A stretch of DNA of 64,000 nucleotides from JBCBGF01 sp038526915 (lineage in GTDB: Bacteria > Pseudomonadota > Alphaproteobacteria > Rhodobacterales > Rhodobacteraceae), in NCBI GenBank assembly GCA_038526915.1, contig JBCBGF010000001.1, forward strand, positions 434,001-498,000. The letters run 5' to 3'. The notes below the pieces were generated by a model. It searched no databases, was not told the DNA's origin, and saw nothing but the letters and a program-made list of their open reading frames with translations. This document shows positions 52,703-61,008 of this stretch, piece by piece (position 1 is the first letter of the stretch; each line of letters opens with the position of its first letter). A program made the translations under genes and the position numbers.

Positions 52703-53441
52703 AAGCAGAAACGTAACTCCAGCGGTTGGCGAGCTCCGGCATTTTCCCGAGCAACATGAAAAGATGCCATGGTCGGAAATTGAAAGCTCTGTAGGCAGAG
52801 AATTCTCAATTGAGCAAAGGGCAGAGATCCACGACTGCGCGGTACACTTTTTTTTGGAATTGGATCTGCATAGAACGGCCGCGAGCCGGAGTGAAACCAG
52901 CAGTCTTCGGGCGTTGGTCGTCGAACACTTACGCGGTTTGGTCGAAATAGAAGACCGCTACATCGCTACTCTGCGTGACGACAAGAACGACAGCGAGGAT
53001 GATCGAAACCGGAAAGACGCACAAAGACGACGGAACAATGCGTGCGCCCTTCTAAATTCGGAAGCCTCGTCGAGTGAACTGGATCTCAGGGATGAGCTGT
53101 CTCTCCTAGGTAAACGAGCTGCATGGATCCTTTCGAACATGAACGAAACCAATTACGATCCTGACGCCGTGCAGCTCGAAGTCAGCAAAATGCCTGAAAC
53201 GATTGCACTCGTTTCGTTCATTGAAAGAGTGCTCCACGGCGTTGTCGAGAAGGAAGCGCGCGGATCGCAGGTCTGGGCCGTGAAGAAGGAAAGGCAGCGC
53301 TGGGGTATTGCTGTAGGGCCTCGCGTGCAGGAGTTTCGTATATTTATCAATACGATACTTAACTACGATTTCTCGCAGAATCAGATTAAGACCGCATTTG
53401 AGGAGGCGGTCATGCGGGTTGGGATGGGACAGGCTGAATAA
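52695..53441 (+). CDS. hypothetical protein of element 2
   Basis: This 248-aa soluble, mostly helical protein starts at a GTG overlapping the integrase stop by eight bases. A charged region ATLRDDKNDSEDDRNRKDAQRRR (first 20 residues of interest near 95-115) may be coiled or disordered. No family recognised. Its tight coupling to the integrase suggests a role in excision control or host interaction, which is only a guess. GC content is low. Confidence 0.65.
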   Translation: MPKSRNVTPAVGELRHFPEQHEKMPWSEIESSVGREFSIEQRAEIHDCAVHFFLELDLHRTAASRSETSSLRALVVEHLRGLVEIEDRYIATLRDDKNDSEDDRNRKDAQRRRNNACALLNSEASSSELDLRDELSLLGKRAAWILSNMNETNYDPDAVQLEVSKMPETIALVSFIERVLHGVVEKEARGSQVWAVKKERQRWGIAVGPRVQEFRIFINTILNYDFSQNQIKTAFEEAVMRVGMGQAE

Positions 53442-53552
53442 ACGGCCTCTCGCGCGCCGGTATTGCACCTTAAAGCCCGAAGAATCAGTGAGCGCTACGG
53501 TGCCAGCAGAAGCTACACGCAAGTCGCGTGTGGCAAACTGCTGGAGCCGTAG

Positions 53553-53810
53553 ATGCCCCCGATTCCAAGCGAATGCCAATCACCTTTCGGCGCAGGAGGT
53601 ACGTCGCGCGAGGATGAACTGATCTCGCGTGACGATATCCAACGAGAGTACAAGTACCCAACTCGCCGATGGCTAGAGCTTGCCGCATTGAGCGGTAACG
53701 GCCCGCCCTACCTAAAGCTTTCTGGGCGCATGGTTCGCTATCGCCGTGGTGATTTCGAAGCCTGGCTTTCTTCTAGGGTCGTGACCAGCACCTCCCAGGA
53801 GGTGGCGTAA
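53553..53810 (+). CDS. helix-turn-helix (MerR/AlpA-like) DNA-binding protein
   Basis: This 85-aa protein has ISRDDIQREYKYPTRRWLEL followed by NGPPYLKLSGRMVRYRRGDFEAWLSSR, the HTH_17/excisionase-like winged-helix pattern. It is the likely directionality factor or regulator of element 2, the counterpart of AlpA in element 1. Its stop overlaps the next start. Confidence 0.75.
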   Translation: MPPIPSECQSPFGAGGTSREDELISRDDIQREYKYPTRRWLELAALSGNGPPYLKLSGRMVRYRRGDFEAWLSSRVVTSTSQEVA

Positions 53811-53944
53811 TGAATGATGCGCCCCCAAAGCAGAACACGACAGCTGATGGAACCCACGGCTGGCAGTCCATCGGCTCACTTGCCGAGGCACTGGTCCGCA
53901 GTGCCGAGGCCAAGCGTGCCAAAGAGCTTGAGGGGCAGGACTAG
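53810..53944 (+). CDS. 44-aa protein
   Basis: ATG 53810 overlaps the HTH gene's TAA; AGGAGG lies about five bases upstream. The peptide contains GTHGWQSIGSLAEALVRSAE, a short helical unit, and ends at a TAG that overlaps the next GTG. No family recognised; the double coupling supports translation. Confidence 0.55.
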   Translation: MNDAPPKQNTTADGTHGWQSIGSLAEALVRSAEAKRAKELEGQD

Positions 53945-54192
53945 TGTCAGCACCTCAAGCCACCCCTCCTCAAGCGCGCAAGTCGACGTTCGCGACATAT
54001 TCCAACCCGAACCACAGGGCAGCCGCTCGGATGTTGGGCTACGGCCTGACGCTCGCCGATGAAGCGACGGCGTGGCAGTTGGCGACAGTGCTTTATGCAC
54101 GGCTTACCACGGACGAACGCACGTTTGTTGCGTTCGCCGCCGCCATGGCATTGGAGCCCAATGAACGCATGATGCTACGGGAGATGCTCTGA
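53944..54192 (+). CDS. 82-aa helical protein upstream of the second RepA-like gene
   Basis: GTG start overlapping the previous stop. The protein has ARMLGYGLTLADEATAWQLA and LTTDERTFVAFAAAMALEPN, all helical. Its stop overlaps the RepA-like ATG (TGATG). It sits where the 129-aa gene sits in element 1. Confidence 0.6.
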   Translation: MSAPQATPPQARKSTFATYSNPNHRAAARMLGYGLTLADEATAWQLATVLYARLTTDERTFVAFAAAMALEPNERMMLREML

Positions 54193-55400
54193 TGCTCTCC
54201 AATGGCCCGGCATTCACAGAAGCGGCGGAACAGTATCGTGCCGAGCGGGATCGCGCAGAACGGAACCGCCCGCGCGACTACATTCATCCGTTGCCGAAGC
54301 CACCAGAGCGCATCGACCAATTCCAAACGCCGTCCGGTGCGCAGTCCTTACCCCCGCGCGAGCGACTGGTGGACAAGTTCATCCCGTTTTCTGCGGACGT
54401 CGAGCCGATCCTAGATGACGCTTACCTGATCGAAGATGTTCTTCCTGATGAGGGCTTGGGCGTCGGCTACGGCCCACCCGGATCCGGGAAGACGTTTCAG
54501 GCGCTTGATATGGCCTTTGCAATCGCGGGTGCAGCGAATGACTGGCGCGGGCGCTACGTTGCACACGGCACGGTGCTCTACTTTGGAATGGAAGGCGGTC
54601 GTGCCTTTCAAAACCGCGTTGCCGCATACGCCAAAGAGAAAGGCGCGGCGCCGCACTTTTTCCGATGCCCTCTTACGCTGGATCTACGGAGTACAACCGC
54701 CGACGCTGAATCGATCATTGCCGAGGCGCGCAAACACAGTCCGCCGGTGAAAATGATCGTGGTGGATACGCTCAATCGGGCGATGGCGGGAGGCAATGAG
54801 AACGCGGCTGAAGACATGGGCGCGTTCATCGCAATCTGTGACTACATCCGACGCGCTGTTGGGTGCTTTGTCCTGGTCGTTCACCACTCCGGCAAAGACG
54901 AGGCCAAAGGTGCGCGGGGCCACACCGCTCTCTTAGGCGCGATCGACAACGAACTGCACTTCGAGCGCTTCGACGATGGTTGCGCGATGACGATTACGAA
55001 ACAGCGCGATGGCGAAGACGGCCTGTCGTTTGGTTATAAATTACGGCGGGTTGAGTTGGGCCGAAGTCCGCGCGGTAAAGCCATCACCTCGTGCGTGGTC
55101 GATGAAGCGGATGTGGAACGTCAAAAGAAGAAACCGCTTGGCCCCAACCAACGCATCGCACTTGAGGCGTTGGAGCAGTTTGTGACTGACGTAGGTGTGC
55201 CGACGCCCAGTGGCACCGGCTGGCCTGAACCGAATACCAAACGCTGTGTAGATGTGGCGGCGTTCCAGGCATTTCTGCGCGAAAAAATGACCTCCGAAAG
55301 CCCGGACAATCGGCGTCGGACCGCCAAACGGGCGATTGATGACCTCGTCGCAAAAGGCCTTGTCCAGACAAACGGAGGCATGGCGTGGATTATCCAATGA
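54192..55400 (+). CDS. RepA/RecA-like AAA-type ATPase of element 2
   Basis: This 402-aa protein has Walker A GPPGSGKT at 94-101, Walker B MIVVDTLNRAMAGG, VLVVHHSGKDEAKGARGHTALLGAID and a C-terminal winged-helix-like part (about 315-400). The N-terminal 80 residues are Pro/Arg-rich. Similar organisation to the element-1 ATPase but with low sequence identity. Expected to be a hexameric helicase or primase-loading replication ATPase. A TGTCC/GGACA repeat cluster begins 11 bp after its stop. Confidence 0.85.
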   Translation: MLSNGPAFTEAAEQYRAERDRAERNRPRDYIHPLPKPPERIDQFQTPSGAQSLPPRERLVDKFIPFSADVEPILDDAYLIEDVLPDEGLGVGYGPPGSGKTFQALDMAFAIAGAANDWRGRYVAHGTVLYFGMEGGRAFQNRVAAYAKEKGAAPHFFRCPLTLDLRSTTADAESIIAEARKHSPPVKMIVVDTLNRAMAGGNENAAEDMGAFIAICDYIRRAVGCFVLVVHHSGKDEAKGARGHTALLGAIDNELHFERFDDGCAMTITKQRDGEDGLSFGYKLRRVELGRSPRGKAITSCVVDEADVERQKKKPLGPNQRIALEALEQFVTDVGVPTPSGTGWPEPNTKRCVDVAAFQAFLREKMTSESPDNRRRTAKRAIDDLVAKGLVQTNGGMAWIIQ

Positions 55401-55410
55401 AATCAATGAC

Positions 55411-55524
55411 CGGACAATCGGACAGGCACGGACACGTCGCTGTTGTCCGCCCGTCTGACACTGCCGGTGGACACCGGACGGACAGGACACCCCCCTTTAG
55501 GGGTGTCCGTTGTCCGGGTGTCCG
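55411..55524. repeat. GGACA/TGTCC iteron-like cluster, candidate origin of element 2
   Basis: CGGACA lies at 55411, 55419 and 55429; TGTCCG at 55444; TGGACA, CGGACA and AGGACA at 55468, 55479 and 55484; TGTCCG at 55504, 55511 and 55519. The last six units form an imperfect inverted repeat of about 25 bp per arm centred on CCCCCCTTTAGGGG. Same hexamer core and same location relative to RepA as in element 1. Confidence 0.6.
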
Positions 55525-55579
55525 CTGTCTCGCGCAAAATCCTAACCAAGCAAACCAAAAAACGACGAACGAGGCAGAC

Positions 55580-55750
55580 ATGAGCAACCACCTCCACTTC
55601 AGGGACGACACGCTTGTCCCCGCCATCCAACCACCGGAGTTCTGGCGTGACCTCTACGAGCAGGCAATGGCCTGCGGGATGTACGACCTTGCTGCCGTCG
55701 TACGCGATATCGGCCTTGATGCTGGGCTCATCGCCCGGCGTCTGAACTAA
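55580..55750 (+). CDS. 56-aa protein
   Basis: ATG 55580 follows GAGG by seven bases. The peptide contains PAIQPPEFWRDLYEQAMACG and ends AGLIARRLN. It begins just after the repeat cluster and precedes the large phage-like genes by 12 bp. The frame is open upstream through the repeats but that part is unlikely to be translated. Family unknown. Confidence 0.55.
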   Translation: MSNHLHFRDDTLVPAIQPPEFWRDLYEQAMACGMYDLAAVVRDIGLDAGLIARRLN

Positions 55751-55762
55751 GAGGGCTCGGAG

Positions 55763-57082
55763 ATGGATCTGGCGAAACTCGGATTGGCGCTTCAGGCCGG
55801 TGGTCTCGGCTTCCAGGGTGGGAACCCGCAGGCCGTCATTGAGCCTTTCCTTCAGAAGCAACGGGACGCGGCGGCGTCCGAGAAGATTGCCGGGATGCTC
55901 TCAGGGCTCGGCATTCAGGGGCCGCAGGCCGAACTCATCTCGTCCCTGCCTCTCGGCATGCAACAGCAATACCTGACAAACCGCATGTCTCAGCAGGACC
56001 AGGACCGGCGCCGTCGGGCGGCTGCGGCCCAAGTCGCTGCGGTCCGTAAGGCGGAACAGGAGGCCCGCTTCGCAGCCGTGCAAAGCTATCTGCGTCCCAT
56101 GCCAGACGCGAACGGCCCAACCATCGCGGCGGCTGCCGCCCCCTCGCAGCTTACGAAAGACGCCCTGATCCGTGCCTATACCGATCCGCGCCTCAAGGCC
56201 GAAGACCGGCAAATGCTGGCCAAGGCCTATGATCTTCAGCAGCCCAAAGAACGCCGGATCGTCACGGGTAAAGACGGGCACAAATACTACGCCGACACCG
56301 GCGAGCGTGTGCTTCCCAACGCCCAGGCACCAAAACCGGCTCCGTCTTCGAAGGAACAGCAAATCGAGCGTCTGGGCGAAGTTGGGATCAACCGTGACTT
56401 GGCAATCCTGATTGCCGACGGCGTTCTCCAGACCTCGCGGGATCCAGTATCGGGTGTGACGCAGATTGTTGACACGCGCACCGGCCAGCCCTGGCAGGGC
56501 ATGCCTTCACAGGCCCAAGCCACACCGCCTGTGCCGTCGGAGCCGGTTCCGTCCGAGACGGGCGCTCTTCCGACACTTCCCGTACCCACCGTGCCCGAGG
56601 CCAACTACACTGGTGCTTTCGGGGCCGAAGGTGCGGCGTCCAACGTACTGAACGCAGGTGCGGACGCTCTGGGCATCAACCTGCCCTATCCCGAACGCCA
56701 GGAGGCCAGCACTGCGCTCAACAACCTTGCGCTGCGCACGAAGACATTCATGCAGCAAGCGTTCCCAGGCCGGGCCAGTGTTCAGCTGATGCAGGAACTC
56801 GACAAGATCACGGCCCAGCCCAACCGCATCCTCATGGGAGAGCAGCGGGGGCGCGACATGCTGGAACAAACCGCAGGCATGATCGACAGTTTGATCCGCC
56901 AGGAAGAACGCAAGCTCAAAGCGCCCCGCGCCTACACCCCGCAGATGCGGGCTGAGGCACGGTCCAACATCGATGCGCTGGAACAGCTATCCGCTGATTA
57001 TCGGGCTGTCCTTCAAAGCATGGACGGGGACGCCAGCGAGAACCGCACCTCCAGCGGTGTAACGTGGAGGGTGGTGGAATGA
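55763..57082 (+). CDS. 439-aa phage-like protein, Ala/Gln-rich
   Basis: The protein begins MDLAKLGLALQAGGLGFQGG, followed by a long helical Gln/Ala/Arg-rich region (about 30-160), a Pro-rich linker (about 240-285) and a helical C-terminal domain. The layout resembles internal or ejection proteins of tailed phages, but I cannot name a family. It is coupled to the 875-aa gene by ATGA. Confidence 0.6.
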   Translation: MDLAKLGLALQAGGLGFQGGNPQAVIEPFLQKQRDAAASEKIAGMLSGLGIQGPQAELISSLPLGMQQQYLTNRMSQQDQDRRRRAAAAQVAAVRKAEQEARFAAVQSYLRPMPDANGPTIAAAAAPSQLTKDALIRAYTDPRLKAEDRQMLAKAYDLQQPKERRIVTGKDGHKYYADTGERVLPNAQAPKPAPSSKEQQIERLGEVGINRDLAILIADGVLQTSRDPVSGVTQIVDTRTGQPWQGMPSQAQATPPVPSEPVPSETGALPTLPVPTVPEANYTGAFGAEGAASNVLNAGADALGINLPYPERQEASTALNNLALRTKTFMQQAFPGRASVQLMQELDKITAQPNRILMGEQRGRDMLEQTAGMIDSLIRQEERKLKAPRAYTPQMRAEARSNIDALEQLSADYRAVLQSMDGDASENRTSSGVTWRVVE

Positions 57083-59706
57083 CTGTCCTTGAGATCAACG
57101 GCAAGCGCGTGGAAGTGGGCGAGGAGTTCCTGTCGCTCTCCCCGCAAGAGCAAGAAGCGACGGTCGAGGAGATTGCGTCCTCGATGGGCTCCTCTTCGAG
57201 CGAGTTCAGCATGGGCACCCTGAACCGGGGCATCGCCCAGGGTCTGGGGGGCGCTGTGGATCTCGTGAATGCGGGCCTGAACACGGTCTATCGCCAAGTT
57301 GGCCTTCCGGAAGTGCGACAACCCTTCGGTGGCAGCGAAAGCCTCATGGCGGGCATGGATGCCATTGGCGCGGACGTGGCCGATCAAAACGCTGAGACCA
57401 CCCTCGGACAGATGGTTCAAGGGACAGGTCAGGTGGCAGGGGCATTGCCGACGATCATGGGACCAATGAGTCAAGCGGCCAAGTTCGCCAACCCTGCGCG
57501 GGGCGCAACCGTTGGCAACACCGCCAAGATCATCACCGATGACCTCGCGCACCGCCCCGTGACCTCGACCGCTTCAGAACTCGCAGCAGGCGCTGGGGCT
57601 GTCTATGGCGGTGCCAAAGCCCAGGAACTTGCAGGCAGCGAGAACGCAGCGGTGCGCGGCGTTGGCGAGGTTCTGGGGGGTATGGCTGCCGGACTGGGTC
57701 CCTACGCTGCCAGCCGGGCTCTGGTTGGCGCTGCGAAGCGTCTCCCAATCACCGGCGCAGCCATTCGGAGCATTCGGGCCTCGATCATTCCCTTCACCCG
57801 CAAAGGCGGCTTTGACCGCGCCTCTGCCCGACTTAGGAACCTGTCAGCTGACCCCGAAGGACAGGCCGCCGCCATTCGAACGGACAGTCCTCTCTCCTCG
57901 GCGCAGCAGACGGGCGACAAGCGCCTCATGGCTTTGGAACGGGCCATTCTGAACACGGATGCGACGCTGGCCGATGAGTTCGACAATCGCCTGTCGGACG
58001 CTTCACGTGAGTTGCGCAACGCGTTGAAGGAACCCTTCGACGGGGATATCGCCGATGCCCGCCAGTTCATCGAACAGCGCCAGGACTACCTGGTACAGCT
58101 CCTGGACACCCGGATCGAGCAAGCCCGCATTCTAGCCGACAAACACACGGCCAAGGTAAAGCCCGACAAACGCGAGAGCGTGAATGCTGTTGTTCTCCGT
58201 CGCGAACTCGACAAGGCCTACCAGCAGGCCTCAGCCCAAGAGCGCGAGTTGTGGAACGCAGTGCCCCGAGATGCCGAGGTGGGCACAGAAAGCCTGCGCA
58301 AGGTCTTTGCGGAGATTGATGCGGATGTACCGTCGGCTCAGCGCGAAGACATCCCGGCAATTGCCGCAAAGCTTCTAGGGGAAGACGGTCTTTCTGAGAC
58401 GACGACCGTTCGCGAGGTACACGGCCTTTACTCCAAACTGCGGCAGATCGCGCGGAATGCCAGGTCAGGCACAGCCCCCAACGAGAACCTGGCCCGGATC
58501 TCCGACATGCTTGCCGATGCGGCTCTGGATGACCTCGGCGCCAAGGCAGACGTGACTTCAGACGTCGGAGCGCTCATCAACGATGCTCGCGCCTACTCGC
58601 GGGCCATGAATGAAGCCTTCAACCAAGGGACTGTGGGCACTCTAAGGGGCCGAATGCGGTCCGGGGGTGATGCTGTTGCCCCGGAGCTGAGCCTTGCCGC
58701 CACCCTTGGCAGGGGTGGGGCAAAGGCGGCGGTGGCGTTCGATGACATGCTCCGAGCAACGGGAGACAGGGCAAGCCTCGAAGCCCTGGCCTCAGATTAC
58801 CTCAAGGGCCGGTTCCAGGATCAAACTGTGGCCGCGGGCAAGTTCTATCCCTCACGGGCCGAGAGCTTCTTCAAGCACAACCGCGAGATCCTCGACCGAC
58901 TGCCTGCACTTAGAGCGGAGTTGCAGAACGCCATGGATGCCCAACAGCGCGCTAGCCGGGTTGCCTCTGTCCTCGGGGCGCGGAAAGGTAGGCTCACAGA
59001 TCCACGCAAGTCCACAAGCGCGCTGATCAGCAACGCCCGCACAGGAGAAGAGATTGCCGCGATATACAGGGCACGGAGCCCAGCGAAGGCCGCGTATCAG
59101 GCCACGCGAGATGCCGCGAAGGACAAGACTGGGCAGGCTCTGGCAGGTCTTAAAAGCGGTGTTCTTGATCACCTGATGCAGAACGCCCGTACCGGGCGCT
59201 TCGACGACACGGGTCAATCCATCCTCTCGGGTCGGGCACTCCTCGGCCAACTGACCGACCCCAAACAGGCCGCAGTGCTCAACCGCATTCTCAGCAAGGA
59301 AGAACGCGGACGGGTCAAACGCATCGCGGTCCAACTCCGGAACGTGGAAACCGCGTCCGGTCGCTTGCCCACCGTGGGCGATCCGATGAACGACACGCCC
59401 AACCAGATCATCGGGTTTGTGGCCCGCATCGCAGCAGCCCGCCAGGGCGCGCGTGCGGGACAAGGCACGGGCGGGGGTCAACTGGTCATCGCAGGCGAGT
59501 TCTCCAAGCGTGTCAGTCGCATTCTCAAGAACCTCACCAACGATACAGCGGAACAGTTGCTCAAGGACGCTGTCCAGGATCCCGACCTCTTCAAGGCGCT
59601 CCTTCTGCGCGACAACGCCACTATCGGCCTCAAGGACAAGCGCGTGCGCAGTCTGTCCGAGTGGGCCATTGGGGCGGGGATCGTCTCAATCATGGAGGAG
59701 GAATAG
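57079..59706 (+). CDS. 875-aa phage-like large protein
   Basis: The N-terminus MTVLEINGKRVEVGEEFLSL followed by SPQEQEATVEEIAS is a short module I associate with large internal virion proteins. The rest is helical with Gly/Ala-rich, weakly hydrophobic stretches near 100-215 (GTGQVAGALPTIMGPMSQAA, YGGAKAQELAG) and long charged helices to the end. No protease or lysozyme motif seen. GGAGG precedes ATG 57079, which overlaps the upstream stop. Candidate DNA-ejection or scaffold-type protein carried without head and tail genes. Confidence 0.6.
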   Translation: MTVLEINGKRVEVGEEFLSLSPQEQEATVEEIASSMGSSSSEFSMGTLNRGIAQGLGGAVDLVNAGLNTVYRQVGLPEVRQPFGGSESLMAGMDAIGADVADQNAETTLGQMVQGTGQVAGALPTIMGPMSQAAKFANPARGATVGNTAKIITDDLAHRPVTSTASELAAGAGAVYGGAKAQELAGSENAAVRGVGEVLGGMAAGLGPYAASRALVGAAKRLPITGAAIRSIRASIIPFTRKGGFDRASARLRNLSADPEGQAAAIRTDSPLSSAQQTGDKRLMALERAILNTDATLADEFDNRLSDASRELRNALKEPFDGDIADARQFIEQRQDYLVQLLDTRIEQARILADKHTAKVKPDKRESVNAVVLRRELDKAYQQASAQERELWNAVPRDAEVGTESLRKVFAEIDADVPSAQREDIPAIAAKLLGEDGLSETTTVREVHGLYSKLRQIARNARSGTAPNENLARISDMLADAALDDLGAKADVTSDVGALINDARAYSRAMNEAFNQGTVGTLRGRMRSGGDAVAPELSLAATLGRGGAKAAVAFDDMLRATGDRASLEALASDYLKGRFQDQTVAAGKFYPSRAESFFKHNREILDRLPALRAELQNAMDAQQRASRVASVLGARKGRLTDPRKSTSALISNARTGEEIAAIYRARSPAKAAYQATRDAAKDKTGQALAGLKSGVLDHLMQNARTGRFDDTGQSILSGRALLGQLTDPKQAAVLNRILSKEERGRVKRIAVQLRNVETASGRLPTVGDPMNDTPNQIIGFVARIAAARQGARAGQGTGGGQLVIAGEFSKRVSRILKNLTNDTAEQLLKDAVQDPDLFKALLLRDNATIGLKDKRVRSLSEWAIGAGIVSIMEEE

Positions 59707-59712
59707 GTCAAT

Positions 59713-60150
59713 ATGGCTGACCGATACGAAGCCGGTAGTTCGGAAGGTCGTAATCCGGATGGGACCTTCGCCAAAGGCAACCCAGGCAAGCAGCCCGGAA
59801 CCAAGCTCAGGTCCACGCGTGCTGTCGAAGACCTGATGAACGGAGAGCGCGATAAGCTCAGCCGCAAGGCTATAGACCTCGCACTGGAGGGGGACACAAC
59901 CGCCCTTCGCCTCTGCCTGGAGCGCATTGCACCGCCCAGAAAGGACGGCCCAGTCCGGTTTGATCTTCCCAGCATAGGTAACGCCCAGGAAGCCGCCAAT
60001 GCCGCTGCAGCCGTGCTTCAGGCGGTCTCGGAGGGTGATCTGACGCCCCTCGAAGGCGCCACCGTCATGGGGCTCGTCGATAACTACCGCAGGGTGCTGG
60101 AGACGACCGAAATCGAGGAGCGGCTGACGAAACTGGAGGCGAAAAGATGA
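59713..60150 (+). CDS. DUF5681-like phage/island protein
   Basis: This 145-aa protein opens with a GRNPDGTFAKGNPGKQPGT segment and continues with RKAIDLALEGDTTALRLCLE and APPRKDGPVRF, a pattern common in alphaproteobacterial prophages and islands and sometimes placed beside terminases. The C-terminus is a coiled helix. Nucleic-acid packaging or binding is possible. Coupled to the next gene by ATGA. Confidence 0.7.
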   Translation: MADRYEAGSSEGRNPDGTFAKGNPGKQPGTKLRSTRAVEDLMNGERDKLSRKAIDLALEGDTTALRLCLERIAPPRKDGPVRFDLPSIGNAQEAANAAAAVLQAVSEGDLTPLEGATVMGLVDNYRRVLETTEIEERLTKLEAKR

Positions 60151-60434
60151 GCGGTTTGAAGCGGCGCATAGGGTACCTTGAAGCGAGGCAGGCAGACGGG
60201 CCGTTCGTTGTCGCCGTCGCACCTGACCAATGGAGCCAATCCCAGCAGCAAGAAGTCGTTGGCGAAATGCTTGACGAGGAAGGCGTCACCAATCCGACGC
60301 TGGTGCTGACTTCCCAACGTGTACCTCGCATCGAGGAGGCGGAGATTGTGTACATCGGCGAGGCCCAGGCGTTCTTCGACTACGTCGCAGAAAACGGCAA
60401 ACGTATTGGCCCTGATTGGGGAGAACCGACATGA
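60147..60434 (+). CDS. 95-aa small protein, paralogue 1
   Basis: ATG within ATGA overlap. The protein starts MSGLKRRIGYLEARQADGPF and has a beta-rich middle with VLTSQ and VYIGEAQAFFDYV. The N-terminal heptad-like helix and overall size resemble the next gene. Family not recognised. Confidence 0.6.
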   Translation: MSGLKRRIGYLEARQADGPFVVAVAPDQWSQSQQQEVVGEMLDEEGVTNPTLVLTSQRVPRIEEAEIVYIGEAQAFFDYVAENGKRIGPDWGEPT

Positions 60435-60500
60435 GCGTGAAGTCCCAGTGCTGCGCAATTCTACATGTCGTTCACGACGTCAAATACCTCTGAGGATACT

Positions 60501-60788
60501 ATGAGCATCAAGCAACGTATCGAGAAACTGGAAGGCAAGGCAGGCGCGGGATACTGCATTGTGTTTCCCATGTACCGAAACAAGGATGGTGTCGTCGAAG
60601 GTTATCCGCAGCTGCCCGACGACCAAGTGGCTTCCATCGAGTTCCTTGTGGAGGGAGATGGTGAGGGGTTTGTTGTTGAGCGGGAAACTGGCGAGGCGCT
60701 CGACGCGCTTGAAAAGCGCGCCTACGCCGATGCGGTTGAGCGAGCCAGTGGAGCGCCTATCATGCGGCGTGGTTGGCATCTGGTGTAA
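60501..60788 (+). CDS. 95-aa small protein, paralogue 2
   Basis: ATG 60501 follows GAGG by five bases. MSIKQRIEKLEGKAGAGYCI matches the layout of the preceding 95-aa protein (helix, then beta strands), suggesting duplication. Open frame continues upstream but without a start signal. The following 220 bp to the methyltransferase hold no gene. Confidence 0.6.
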   Translation: MSIKQRIEKLEGKAGAGYCIVFPMYRNKDGVVEGYPQLPDDQVASIEFLVEGDGEGFVVERETGEALDALEKRAYADAVERASGAPIMRRGWHLV

Positions 60789-61008
60789 CCGATCATGCTG
60801 CGCAAAAAGTCTTGCGGTGACCGGATGTTGCCGATCTCGCGGAATTCTGAGGGCGACTAGATATGGTGGTCGCAGTTTGCACCACCACAACGAGACTGTG
60901 ACCATTCTGCACAACTCGGCCGCGCATGGCCGCGTTGCTCAGAAAGCCCTTCGGAATCAGGTCTCTAACGACCAATCTGTTGCCGCCCCTGGGGGACAGA
61001 GGCGTGAT

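Noticed and set aside
57533..59481. Several 70-209 aa ORFs on the minus strand opposite the 875-aa gene
   Set aside because: Shadows of the plus-strand frame with no independent support.
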